From Holothuria scabra (lineage: Eukaryota; Echinodermata; Holothuroidea; Aspidochirotida; Holothuriidae), in contig CM074193.1 in NCBI GenBank assembly GCA_037179385.1, forward strand, positions 8,205,547 to 8,269,546: 64,000 bases of DNA, written 5' to 3'. The notes beneath the pieces were generated by a model. It saw only the letters and a list, made by a program, of their open reading frames with translations, was not told the DNA's origin and did not search any database. The translations under genes and the position numbers were made by a program. This document shows, one piece after another, positions 34,117-46,284 of the stretch (position 1 is the stretch's first letter; every line of letters begins with the position of its first letter).

Positions 34117-34317
34117 CTATGACTTTTGCACATTTTACTTCCTTAATCATAAAAAAGAAAATCGGGGCTCTAAATTCCTAACCACGGCCAAATTGAAAAG
34201 CCATTGGTATATGTGAGTATGATATGGCTGAATATGATTGTTATGATTGTGGTTTGTAGATACAATTATTCAGCTTTCAAAGAAGGCCTTTGTGTATAGG
34301 ATAGATACACAAAAGTA

Positions 34318-35060
34318 TTAATATGGCCATATAAAAGTTTATCTCGCATGGCATTTTAATCAGTTATATCTGTTTTGTTATGGTCATATAAAACTTTATT
34401 AACACATCCAGCTAAACTGGCATTTCATCAAGTTATATCATTCTTGTTATGGCCATCTAAAACTGTATTTACATAACTGGACAACAAGTATTTCATCAAG
34501 TTATAGCTTGCGTGATATGGCCACATAAAACTTTATTTACATATCTGTACAAACATTTCACCAAGTTATATCTAGATCGATATGGCCATAAAAAATTTGT
34601 TTACATATCTGGAAAAGCATCTCACTAAGTTATATCTGGCTTATTATAGCCTTATAAAATTTTATTTACATATCTGGACTGATATTTCATCAAGTTAAAC
34701 CCGGCTTGATCTGGCTATATGAAACTTAATTTGCATATCTGGAAAAGCATTTCACCGAGTTATTACATCCAGATAGATATGACCATATAAAACTTTATTT
34801 ACATATCTGGAATGGTATTTCATCAAGTTAACTTATATCTGGCTTGATTTGGCCATACGAAACTTTATTTGCATAGGCCTATCTGGAAAAGCATTTTACC
34901 AAGTTGTTACATCCAGCTTGATGTGGCCATATAAAACTTAATTTACATATCTGGAATGGCATTTCGTCAAGTTATATCTGGCTTGATATGGTCTTATAAA
35001 ACTTGATATAATGTATCAAAATACATATAACGGGGTTATATCTGGCTTCATATGGTCTTC
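34318..35060 (+). repeat. Tandem minisatellite, 61-73-bp period, about 11 units
   Basis: The unit is ATATGGCCATATAAAACTTT, then ATTTACATATCTGG, CATTTCACCAAGTTATAT and CTGGCTTG. Starts fall near 34320, 34379, 34448, 34514, 34579, 34642, 34708, 34776, 34846, 34919 and 34986. Units vary by small indels and substitutions. Confidence 0.93.
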
Positions 35061-36004
35061 TAATCGTCCCCATTCTCGGCCGTCGTGCTTGGGGAGAGAT
35101 ACATAGGGAGGTTTGTTTTCCTCCACTTTTAAAATTGTTTTTTTTTCTAGGAAGTGTTTAGAAGCAAAATGGTACTACTCCATCGAATTAATACAACAGA
35201 AAGCCCCTTTTGCACTTTTTGCCGGAACCGGGAGGCAACAATAAATTGATCAGGCTGTTTGGGGAATGTGTGATTATTTCTTCCTTTATTTAGAATGTGG
35301 AGCAGGGTATTATAGGAAGAAAATTCTTCTTCTCAAAACAAAAATCTTTTTCGGATACGGTTCTTTTCTGAGACACTTTTTCAAATGAAATATTACTCTT
35401 TCTGGTAAAAAGACTAGTAGTGATGGAATTCCACCTATCAATGAACTTTCACATGGGTTTAAATTTCATATTAATTTCAAGAAAAAAAATTTCTAAACAA
35501 GCTAATTCAAGTCAATTTATACCTTTTGGAGAGTTTAAGACTGAGGCAATCATAGTGTGCCTAATGGTATTTGATTTTTCTTTATTTTCTTTTGAGCGTT
35601 TCGGCAAGGTAACGGTTGATAAAATATTTGTACAGAAAGCAGTCAACAGTATGCCATACATACAGCTACGGATTTGTGTAATGTATTTAGTTCTTACTTT
35701 CTTATCCACCCCCCCCCCCCGTTTTACTTGGGAAATTAACTCTTAATAATGGCACTTTAAATTTCATGGTCATATTTTATTTGGAACCAGCGGCGTCGCC
35801 AGACTTTCATCCTAGGGGGCACTGGGGAGGCACAAGGATATTTGAGGGGGCACTGCTGCATGGGCACTCACACTTCCAAGGCGCCCGAAGGCTACCGAGA
35901 GGGAAGCACGAAGTGCTAACGGGTGGGGTCTAAAGCCGCTGGTTGGGTCCAAGGACAAAACCCTGTTAGGGGCACACGGGTCGAAGCTCCCAGAAGCTCC
36001 TGGG

Positions 36005-36270
36005 TTTTAGGGTTTACTTCTTAAGGTTCCTTTCACCACTCGCAGTTCTTTTGCGGATCGTTCTTTTATGGTCGCTGGCCCGAAGCTTTGGAATGCCCTC
36101 CCGATTCATATTCGACAGTCGTCTTCTATTAATTCTTTTATGGATGCTTTGAAAACTTATCTTTTTAGGAAATCTTTTTCTTGATTTTTGTACTTTGTAA
36201 AGCGCCATTGAGTGTGTTTCATCACAGTAATGTGCGCTATATCAAGTTTTGCAACCTTAACCTTAACCTT
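36005..36270 (+). pseudogene. LINE family 2, C-terminal codons and 3' end
   Basis: Plus-strand reading gives KVPFTTRSSFADRSFMVAGP, KLWNALPIHIRQSSSINSFM and DALKTYLFRKSFS, then TGA. This is the typical last block of CR1/L2-type LINE proteins (RSF.VAGP.LWN.LP..IR). It is followed by AAAGCGCCATTGAGTG and TGTGCGCTATATCAAG, the usual 3' end of such elements, and a CCTTAA repeat. The rest of the element is missing. Confidence 0.85.
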
Positions 36271-36415
36271 TAGGGTATTTTTGAGGTACCGAATTCATTA
36301 CAGTGTAATTCTATTGACTACAAACTAATTTAAAAATAAGTTAGATTACTTAGATTAAGATGTTATGGTAATAAAACTACAACCAGTAGCGGATCCGGAG
36401 GGCACATATTTTTAC

Positions 36416-36430
36416 GGGGGGGGGGGGGGG
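36416..36430 (+). repeat. G homopolymer run
   Basis: Fifteen consecutive G. Similar runs occur near 39475-39486 and 39683-39693, and a C run at 42572-42587. Confidence 0.85.
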
Positions 36431-36494
36431 AGATGGAAGGGAGCTCAACTATAGAGAAAACAGTTGATGGTTAGTTCAAAGTGATTCCCTCAAG

Positions 36495-36620
36495 GAAACG
36501 TACCTGGAAGGCTCCCTGAGCTGAGCTTCACCTCCACTTGGGTCAGAGCGCATACTGAAAATTTAGAAAAAATAAAATCCATCAAATAACCGGAAATGGC
36601 ATTTCCCAGATGTTTTCGGA
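36495..36620 (+). repeat. Dispersed 95-bp core repeat, copy 7
   Basis: GGGTCAGAGCGCATACTGAA, AATTTAGAAAAA, then CAAATAACCGGAAATGGCAT and TTCCCAGATG. Confidence 0.75.
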
Positions 36621-37271
36621 TCTTTTTTTTTATTTGAGAAAGGTAGATATTACTGACCTTTCTCGTCCAAAGAAGAAGCAAATCATGCAAAATTTGCTTC
36701 GTAGTCACACTTTGACAACGAAGACATTTTTTAAATCCCACATCATATTGGGGCACACCGACTGCACAAAGTCCCAGGGTGGGCACGCTCCCTCCTGAAC
36801 CCCTTTGCTGCGCCTCTGTTTGATGTTTAAAAAAATAAGGTATTACGGCTGCATGATAAATTTCCATTTTGTATTTCATAATTAATAATTAATTTCGTAA
36901 TTAATCGCATAGTTTACTATATTGTTACTCCTATAACGTATATTTGCTTGTAGTTCAGAATAATATGAAGCAAATATTACGTCCGTTGGGATAAGGTTTC
37001 TATTGTCTGTGGTGAATATAAAGAAAAAGATAGTAAAAGCATGATTAACGAGCGTGAAATAAAAAACAAAAAGAAAACAGAAAAAAATACCTCATCATTT
37101 CATAACAGCCCCCAGTATATACATGTAAATACCTCATACAGTTTGTATATACATATGTGAAGAAGTTATAAGGATGGAATATGGACGAATTGGACTGTTT
37201 CTCGTTTGATTTTTTTTTTACATTGGCTTTTTCAAGGGCTTCAATAATTTCAAATGTTCTGTAGTTCTATC

Positions 37272-38217
37272 AGGGAGCACACCACCATTATTTGCTCCAT
37301 TGACTTACACACTATTTCCCCTTCTTAAGGTGGCGCACCACCATTAATTGTTGCCATTGACTTACACACTAAACATGCTTGGTTATTCTGCCTATAATTA
37401 CTTGTCAAAGTTTTCAATGCCAGTGAGTGTACCATCAAAGCGAAGCTGACGAGTTGTTTATTAATGGCACATAAGAATTCCCATAGCATGACCATTGACT
37501 TTTTGAGCTACAGGCGTATGAATAAAAAAGTAGTGATTCGCCCCCCTTGTCACTACCCAGCATATGAGATAGGTCCGCTGACATTCCAAAGCCTTTCAGT
37601 CAGCTCAGGTGTAACCAATTTCAACCATTTTCTCACAAAATAATCTCCAACTCAACCACTACTAAAAATATGCAACAAATCGTTCACAGCTTTCTTTAAA
37701 CACGTTGAAAAATTAACCCAAACAAAATTTTTAGGGACTACGGCCAGAGGGTTCACCTTTTGCCCAAAGTGCAATTTTAGGTAATGGTGGTGCGCCCCCA
37801 TAACATGCCCCCTCACAGCTTGTCAAAGTTCACACCCCACTAAAGCTACCCCTCACATGAAAGCCAGTGAGTTGGCCAATTATGGCATCACAAATTCACC
37901 ATAGCATGACCGTTTAGATTTTGAGATACAAGGGGATGAAGTTTAGGGTCTGTACACCCTACCCTATTAATCCGCAAGGTGACGGAAATAACCTCTTTTT
38001 CACACCAAATTTTTAAACAGTCTAAATCGCCTTCAATTCTTTCGAATTTGACAACACTCACACATTAACATGCCCTCTTTCATATTCAAAACAAAATAAC
38101 CACATCTCATTAGCTTAACTCGAGCAATTCACACTTAAAGAGGACCTAAAACTGACGGTGTACTTTGGAACTACTTTTTCTCAGCAAGGCCGTTCTCCTA
38201 ATGGTGGTGTGCTCCCT
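37272..38217. mobile_element. Inverted-repeat element, 946 bp, perfect 19-bp ends
   Basis: Left end 37272-37290 is AGGGAGCACACCACCATTA and right end 38199-38217 is its exact reverse complement. ATC borders both sides (37269-37271 and 38218-38220), a possible 3-bp target duplication. A second, inner pair, GGTGGCGCACCACCATTA near 37330 and TAATGGTGGTGCGCCCCC near 37783, shares the CACCACCATTA core. I found no transposase. Superfamily not assigned. Confidence 0.87.
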
Positions 38218-38454
38218 ATCATTTCACAGTGTATTTTCCAACTACTGTAGTCACATCGCCGCTTACGTCACAGACGGAGAGTCCATATGCTCAGGGGTGA
38301 CCACCCAACTGACAAACCATAATTGCCTGTAGGCAGCTCCCTGCTTAGGTTGCAGTTCTGCACCATTATAGGTACTGCCTCAAAATAACACGATTTCATA
38401 ATGTTGTTTTTAGGCCCAGATAGCAAAATGCCCAGACAGCTGCCACTATCTGGG

Positions 38455-38600
38455 CTGTTTGCACTTTAATGTCACATATGGCAAATTTTCCATTTTGTCA
38501 TTCCCAGAGCTCGGAAAAGTTTACCAAACTAATTTATGAGCGAACACCACTGCATTAGAATTTAGGAATCACACTTTGTGACTCGCGAAGCGCTGGGAAA
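38455..38600. repeat. Dispersed repeat shared (inverted) with 25770-25935
   Basis: GGCAAATTTTCCATTTTGTC, AGAGCTCGGAAAAGTTTACC, then TTAGGAATCACACTTTG. The order matches the minus strand of the other copy. Confidence 0.7.
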
Positions 38601-41014
38601 AAATGTGCTTATTTGAAACAATTGATAACAAATATGGAACTTGCATTTAGAACATTCGGAGTTTCATAAAAGAAGAGTTTGGAAAAACACACGGTAGATG
38701 ACTGGTGTCACAAATGGCAATCTCTCTAATTTTTCATTTTTCACAGCCAGAGGGCCATCGCCCTCTGCTCCCTGTTGCTACGCCTCTGACAAAGTAGTCG
38801 GTATTTTCAGCTTTCGTTTCACGGCAATTAAAATAATGAGCAAGTCGAAAAATAATCAGGAAACTGCCGAATAAGAAGTACCACTATCAATGGATGTGTA
38901 TGAATTTAAAGTTATAACCAATCTTGCGTAATCTACTATCTTTTTTTATTTTTCGTGAAAATTTTGCAGTGAATATCATAATGATGCTTTTTATATTTCG
39001 GGCTATTGTAATACGTTATAATTCATGATTACAACTCTCAAAACCCTCCGATAGTTGGAATCCCGAATGAATTCCCTGAGGGTGGCAACACGTGAGACAC
39101 ACCCGGATGAGCTGATGAGCTAGTTGCACGGTGAGCAGTACACTTACGCTATGGAAGTTTTTGCTTATCACCATGGAGTTACGGTGTTACTTCTTGGCTG
39201 TCACGCTGCCTGTCTGTACGTGCGGGGAGCGACGTGTAGTAATGTTCTTGAATAAAAAAAATATGTCGCAGCGCCTATGAAATAAAATTCTAGGGTGACG
39301 ATCGTAGGATGCGCGAATGGCAGAATGAAGGAAAACGGGAAAAACATGAAACAGTGAGTCTGAAAGTTTTTGACTCTCATTTGTATTTATTCATTGAGAT
39401 TTGGAAAAATTAAAAGGGGTTTTCCGACCCGGGCAAAGGGGATGGAAACATACTCCAGCCCCAAAATTTTTCTTGGGGGGGGGGGGCTGTCACACTCAGC
39501 ACCGTCTCTCTCTCTCTTGGGAAATCATATAAATCGATGATCCTCAGTTATGTACTTACCTTAATTTCCAGCTGCCAACAATATACCTCTAACAGAAACA
39601 GAGATTAAGTTCCAAAATTCTGTTTCCACCTTTACACTTGCTTTTTAAAAGAAGGGGTAGACAAATCAAATATGTTTCAAAAGGGGGGGGGGGATGGGAC
39701 AGTAATATTCTACCAGGTGAGGAATGGACAGTTTTCAGAATCATGACTTTCTGAAGCCCAGGGTATCTACTTGCTTCACATCACCCGTACAGGCCATATA
39801 TGACCCCTCTGACCGAAATGCCTAGCTCCGCCACACTCTCGCACCAAGTTGGGATTGGGAAAAAACGACCTCATGTCTACGACAATTTATGACTTGAAAT
39901 CACTAAAAAAGATTGAAAGTACGTGTGAATTAAGTATAACTACCCATCATAGTTTAGTCTGACGATTCGGGCATGAAAGTGGGGTACACAAGAGGCATCG
40001 GTTTTCCTTGTGACGGTGAGCCCTAGCTCAGCCCGAGACTAAAAGAGCCCACTCAAACTAACGCCCGATGTAGAACACCGAAGACCAACAAAGACCACTG
40101 AGGACCACCGAAGATCACCAAAGATGATACCTTAATCTCTTACCACAGAATATCATCCATGATAAGCTAGAAAATCTATTAAAGGTAAGTTGAATGTTAC
40201 GATAAGTTTCAACCCACAATCGCCACCAAAGCAAATGAAACAAAGCATCTCCAAAACAAATGAAACATTGCCTTTTACTCAGCTCGCATGCTAGCCGTTC
40301 TCTCCTCTTTCCCCCACAGTGCCCCACTTCAATGTTGGTTGGTAAATACTGACCATTCCTAAGTATAACAACATTGACACCGTGGAATTAGGGTTTGTTT
40401 CGTTTATTTTATGCGGCGATTGTTGGTGAACAATTGTTTTGTTTCCTATTGTGTGAAGAAAATTTCCGACAAAGAGATTCTACGAAATGCATGAAAATAA
40501 TCTTGTTCTTTAAAGATGACTGACTGATGCCATCTTTAGTGCTTTTTTCTGCAAAGTTTTCAACGGTTAAAGGCATTTTCCGGAGGGAAAATATATTGAC
40601 TTGATTTTTTTCAGAAAGTGAAAACTGCATATGAATAGCACACAGAGTTTACTATAGACACTGATTTTTAAACACATGCATATTTTCTTGAGGTTTGGTG
40701 CATTATGAGAAATTTGTGGTGTCATTGCGGCACATTAATTTGACATTGCATTCAATTTATTTATAATTTTGAGGCCGCTGAATCCAGTGGCGTATCTGGG
40801 GTCAATTGTTAGGTGACAAATGACCACATCTTCCTTTCCTCCTCCCGCCGCCTCCTTTGCAAAGGCTTTACGTATTATTCAGAAGCCGAGGGTTATTGTA
40901 GTTTTTTTGTAAGAAGCGTGAAGATATAGGTCAATCATAGGCGTATGGATCATTTGAGTTTGGGGTCAAGGGATTTTTCTGCATGAAAATATATAATTCT
41001 GATCCGAAACCCCA

Positions 41015-41105
41015 TCCAAGCGGAGAGCCACCATAGGTTGGGGCAGAGCGAACAGAAAATTTTGAAAATTTTCGACCCCTCAAATTGCTATAGCATTCCT
41101 ATGCT
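41015..41105 (+). repeat. Dispersed 95-bp core repeat, copy 8
   Basis: CCAAGCGGAGAGCCACCATA, GGTTGGGGCAGAGCGAACAG, then AAAATTTTGAAAATTTTCGA and CCCCTC. The GGAAATGG part is degraded. Confidence 0.72.
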
Positions 41106-41929
41106 TGTGAATAGAATCTAAACAGTCGTTAATTTCTTTGCAATAACATGCTCACTTTAAAAAATGAGCAAATTAGCCTTCAGTTAAAATTATCAGAAAA
41201 TTACCAAATAAAATGTATCACTACCATTTTTTCATGCAAAATTTTTAGCACATTTATATATCTGTACACCCCGTCTTCCCGTATAATGTGGCTATTGAAA
41301 TCATTTCAGAACATTTTTGCAAGTTTCGCCGAATCTTCTACCATTCCGTGCAAAGTGTTGACCAAGACTATGGAGTGAGGCTGAGGAAAAATTGTTTTAT
41401 AAGCTGCCCGAATGAGTCGCAATTTTTGTAATCGTTTCGATTTTTCGTGAAAATTTCACTGTGACCATGATAAATGCATTGTTTTGTTCAGACAAATTTT
41501 TTGAAAGGAATGGGCCCTCGTAGGAGTTTTCAGTGTAATTAAAAACATGTTAGATTTTGTAAGATTTAAAAATGGCTGTCCGATTTTTTTCAACGCCCTT
41601 GCCCAAAATTCAAGCCCTACGAAAACTAGCTTTTATTTCGAGAAGACTTTGACTAGGCTGATCCTCTGGTGTACATTGGTATTCTTGGTATGTTACCGCA
41701 TGCTACAGATAAAAACGGTGGGAATTACTACAAATGACTTTTTATGCTTTAATCTGAATTACATTCATGCGTTATATTTCCCTTCAAACTTCCACGGCGG
41801 GTTTTAAGAAAAGAGTCAGAACTCCTCAGTTCTCTCCTATCTGAAGCAGGTTCCCACAAACTCCACGCCCCATCTTCTGGGACAAGTGCGAATTTACTCG
41901 ACAAGTACATTGCGCAATGTGTATCGTCC

Positions 41930-42250
41930 TCCGGGCAAGTATCCTACGAAAGTCTCCACAAAGGAATATTTGTTAGAGGGTGCCAGAGGATCGGGAGGAC
42001 TTTGGAAAAAGTAGGCATATTTGTTAGAAATGTTCAGATAGTCCTTTGGCTAAGATCATGTGTAGTATCTGTTATGTTCTTCCAGTGTATAACGGAGTCA
42101 TACATGACAGATCAATAATGCTAATTATCTGAGGACTGTGTGGTTGATCAAGTGTTGTTCAGTGGACGATGAGCTTCTTCGGGAAGCAGTTTACAGTTTG
42201 GTTTCGCCGAACTGCCCTTCGCCAGAGAGTCGAAAGGACATTAGAAAAAG
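41930..42250 (-). repeat. Inverted copy of the fucosyltransferase 3' repeat
   Basis: On the minus strand: TTCGGCGAAACCAAACTGTA, CTGCTTCCCGAAGAAGCTCA, CGTCCACTG and AAAGGACTATCTGAACATTT. The word AAAGTCCTCCCGA..CTGGC follows once more near 42000-41970, so this copy is itself partly duplicated. No fucosyltransferase coding sequence was found beside it. Confidence 0.78.
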
Positions 42251-43856
42251 GCATATTAAAAGTGGACAGATAGATATGCATGCTGACAAAGGGGTTGAAG
42301 AACAACTAGCCCGATGAACAAGTAACAAAAAGAGTTTGTGGAAGCCTGCATAGTCTCTTTCCCTTTCACTCTCTTCTTTCCCCTTCCTCTCCGTTCCTTC
42401 CTTTCCTCTTTCCTTAATCGTCTCCTTTCCAACACGGTGGTGAATTGAGCTGATTTCCCCGGTTGAATCATTCAGGGGACACTGTCCCCCCTTCCCCCAG
42501 CAAATATGCTACTGGCTGAAGGGATATTTAGCTAATGTAATGAGGGCACATTGTGTCAGATTCATTTACAACCCCCCCCCCCCCCCCAAAAAAAAGAAGA
42601 AAATGTCAGAGCGTTAGAAAATTTGGAATTCCAGTTGGAAAATTCCCAAACACAATCCATCACGTTTTCCCGATTGGGCCCATGTCGACTTTCCCAACTC
42701 AGTAGAACAAGTGGCGTAGACCAGTTTCGGTGCTTTCTCTTTTAAGTTAGTACCCATTGAAATATTGTCCTATTGGTATATTGACCATCATTAGGATCTC
42801 AAACATACATAAATTATGCACCGATCCTAGGGGTCGTCCCCAGGGACTCATGACAACGGGGTGTCATGATCTAAATATGCCACTGGATGTTTTTTCCAAC
42901 TGAATGGAGGGACCCCCAGGCCATTTCGAGCAGTAAGAATACCTAGTAAATTTTCGCGTCCACCTGTTTTTTTACGGTAAACCACCGTATTGCACATCTT
43001 GTTTCATGTATGCCCTCATAAGTTTTCTTTGCCATTTCACACCCAGGGAGTTTCAATAAAAAAAGAGGAAAAATTGAATAATTGTCGCGGGAGCTCTGAG
43101 GTTTTAGCATATATCTGGGTGAAAAATTACCCCTCTGGAGGGTTATGTTATTTATTTTTCCGGTTAACTCAACTCCTAACTAACCTAAGTTGTGGGGAAA
43201 TTGGGAGAGGGAGGCCAAAATGTGGACCGGGAGGGAGGGAGAATTAAGATCCGCAGGCTTGCCCCAGTAGCGCGCATATAGCGCCGCCACAGTAAAGCAG
43301 CTCTGCCAGCGAAAATTTTGATAATTTGAGAAGGATTAGCAAAATGGGTGTTAATTAACTTAATAATGAAGCTTGGGAAGGAAAAGTCTACGGCACTTGA
43401 TCTTGTTGAAAAAGTCGACATAAGTCCAGTCGGCCACGTTCTGGACCCAATTATGTTTGATACAGGCCTATATAGGCTATATTGTTCGTGTTTGTGAGTC
43501 ACCGATAATTTAGTCACAATACATACTTGGTGCTTATAAGATTGAAAAGAAATTTCGTGGTTCTACGCAAAATTTTCAAACAAATGAGTCGGTTTTGCAC
43601 CCTGAGAAAATTCTTCCTAGCATTAAGTATACTTCATACATTAAAATTTTCCTTAATTTGACATTGTAAATTCTACCTAAATTTTGTTGCATAATTTAAA
43701 TAAATTTACAGTGTTGAAATTTCAGAGTATTCTTTTTATATATATTCAAAAGCAATTGACCGTCCTCTTATTTCTCTGGTTTGCTCCCTTTTGCTCTTGA
43801 AAACAAAAAAAAAAAAGAAAAAAAAAACTGACAATCAAAGACTCAATGCAATTTAA

Positions 43857-45086
43857 TTGTTCTCAGTATTGGGGGATATAATATTTCATTTTAAAAAAAT
43901 GCGGTGCGGAAAACCAAATTCCAGTAGATCTTGTGTTACAAATTTGCTAAGCTTTCTTGAGGATGTTTCTTTGTCTCTCGATTCAGGTTCCAGTGTGGAC
44001 GTCATTTACCTTGACTTCCAAAAAGCTTTTGACAAAGTACCTCTAGGTAGACTCATGGTAAAATTGCATAGGTTAGGCGTCATAGGCAAGTGCGCTCAGT
44101 GGATCAATTCGTGGCTCAATGGTAGGTTTCAGAGAGTTGTTGTCAATGGAAATTTTTCTTCCTGGAAAGAAGTCTCAAGTGGTGTACCACAAGGTTCTGT
44201 TCTTGGCCCACTTCTTTTCTTAATTTTCATAAATGATATTGATAGCTCTATCACTTCCAGTATAAGTAAGTTTGCTGATGATACAAAGCTCTATAGGAAG
44301 GTTGGAGGAAAGGATGATTCTTTATTGCTTCAGAAAGATCTGGATAGGTTATTTTCATGGTCTCAGACTTGGCAAATGTCTTTTAATGCTGATAAGTGCA
44401 AAGTCCTCCACTTTGGTTCTAAGAATCCCCACCATGATTATACTATGAATGGTACTAATTTGAACAAAGTGACTTCTGAGAAAGACCTTGGTGTAGTTAT
44501 TACAATTACAAGAGATTTAAAGTCATCTAGGCAGTGTGCAGCTACTGCTGCAAGGGCAAATAGGGTGCTTGGGTTGATCAGGAGGAATTTTAAGAGTTTT
44601 AGGAAAGAAATTGTGCTAAATTTGTATAAGCAGCTGGTTCGACCCCATCTCGACTATGCTGCACAGGCCTGGAGTCCCTTCTTTGAAAAGGACAAATTGC
44701 TTTTAGAGCAAGTTCAGAAGAGAGCTACCCGACTCATACCTGAGGTTAAAAATCTACCTTATTCCCAAAGGCTTAAGCTGCTTGGGCTTACCACTTTGGA
44801 GCTGAGAAGGATTAGGGGGGACATGCTCCAGGTATACAAATTTCTATCTGAAGGGAATCCTTTGTTAGCTTGCAGTTATTTAAAGGTCCAGAGTAATCCT
44901 CGGGTTAGAGGCCATTGCAAAAAGCTTGAAAAGTCTTTTGCTAGACTTGACATTAGGAAGTTCAGTTTCTCTCATAGGGTTGTTAGTGAGTGGAATAGCC
45001 TGCCTGAGTGGGTTGTTAACTCCACATCAGTGCACCGTTTTAAGGTTAATATTGACAAGTTTTTCCATGACTGTGGTAGAATCTAA
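43857..45086 (+). mobile_element. LINE family 1, 5'-truncated, open reverse transcriptase frame (about 395-409 codons)
   Basis: The first in-frame ATG is at 43899, but translation may have begun further upstream in a full element. Motifs in order: SCVTNLLSFLEDV, VDVIYLDFQKAFDKVP with the first catalytic Asp, SSGVPQGSVLGPLLFLIFIN, and SKFADDTKLY with the paired catalytic Asp. The C-terminal block follows: RPHLDYAAQAWSPF, LEQVQKRATRLIP, LRRIRGDMLQVYKF and VNIDKFFHDCGRI. No stop or frameshift was found in this part, so the copy is fairly young. The endonuclease and first RT blocks are absent. It looks like a CR1/L2-type non-LTR element; the exact clade is not settled. Confidence 0.9.
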
Positions 45087-45109
45087 TCTTTCTGGGCTCT
45101 TTAGGTGTT

Positions 45110-46284
45110 GGTGGTTTTTTGGAGAATTTTTGTGATGGCTGAGGTGGTTTAGCCAATCAGAAGATTGGGTTACGAATCAGAAGGTTATGTGGTCTCCAAT
45201 TCCACACGTGCTCATTTATCCCCATCAGCGCCAATCCTGTTCTCCAGCCGATCTGTGAAGGTATAAACATAAAGGGTACCGGTTAGCATGCAGTTAAGTT
45301 ATGACTGACGTCTTGATACACGTGTCTAGATATGCTGAATAATGAGAATGGTTGAAGTTGAATGGGGTAGCGATAGTCTTATCGCCACCCGCTGGTAATT
45401 GTTACGTAATTATAGCCACACGCAAGTCTACACCAAGCAGATCGTGACGGTGGGAACTAGTGAGTCAGCTGGCACCATCGATCTGTTGTAGTAGGCAGTT
45501 CGTTTGGGCAATTGAATGGCTCTGCCAGTGAGTTGAGAAGCCACCAGTACGTTAAATACTCTGGCAGAGATAAATGCTGCTGGCGGTGATTTGCCAGTGA
45601 TATGCAGATGAATTGCCGAGGTTGCACTGCCGGTATAAGCTGGACCCCAATTAAGCTGACCGTGGCAGTTGAAATGCTGCAACCGTAGTAATATGCTTTG
45701 CCTACCAGAATACTGCAATCTGTGACGCTGCAGGGCTAGGCTTAGGTCTAGATAAGCTACGTAGTAAATGCCAATACAGTTATAGCACGTAAGTTAGTGT
45801 GCGTAAGTAAACTGGCCTAAATACAAGCGATGACTTGGTTGTTTTGATCGTGCACCTTGCGGCGCTGAACAACAAGTGGACGTTCTTGTGATTATGATGA
45901 TACGAGGCCAAAGTGAGAAAGACAATCGATTTAACTGTAGATAAAATGTTGATTGCAATGCTAAGTACTCTATGGTATCTGTATGGTCTTCTCTGCAAGA
46001 AAATGCTGTCTCGAAATTGCTGGTTGATGAGTCGAGACTAAAGATGAAAGGCGTCTGCTGAGTGCAATCACGTAATGCTGCAGTGAAGTGTTCTATTCGC
46101 AGTCTACAGCATGACCTCAGTGTACGTGACTATGACAACTGAATGTGTGCTCAACAGCTGTAGGCATGTTGACCCTAATTAACATAATCTATGCCGGAAT
46201 GTTTGGTTGGAATGCAGAGAAAAAGTACATTTGAAAGTGAGGGCGCTAAAGCTAATCACTACAGTTTGCTTTGTTTTGGGGTTT
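45110..46284. other. Sequence between the LINE frame and its 3' tail, probably an insertion
   Basis: In the sister copy at 24535-24975 the stop codon and the GGGCATCTTATGGGGCC tail are about 70 bases apart; here they are about 1.2 kb apart. The extra sequence includes a GGCTGAGGTGGTTTAGCCAA start and a region rich in CTGCCAGT-like words at 45470-45650. Open frames here have no recognised domain. I could not define its ends or a target duplication. Confidence 0.55.

Larger units (their letters stand above)
38218..43856. other. Gene-free interval with scattered transposon relics
   Basis: Holds the repeat at 38455-38600, G/C homopolymers, a short GAAGACC-rich repeat at 40075-40115, core-repeat copy 8, and the inverted copy of the fucosyltransferase 3' repeat. 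Possible hAT ends include CCAGTGGCGTATCTGG near 40795 and ATATGCCACTGG near 42877. No open frame here shows a domain. Confidence 0.5.

Noticed and set aside
36014..36208. 64-codon minus-strand frame rich in Arg/Lys
   Set aside because: It is the antisense shadow of the plus-strand LINE C-terminal block (VAGPKLWNALP).
43185..43517. 110-codon minus-strand frame
   Set aside because: It has no recognisable domain, splice context or conserved start; I could not support it as a gene.
45428..45718. 96-codon minus-strand frame
   Set aside because: It lies in the probable insertion between LINE frame and tail and follows a CTGCCAGT-rich repeat; no domain is visible.
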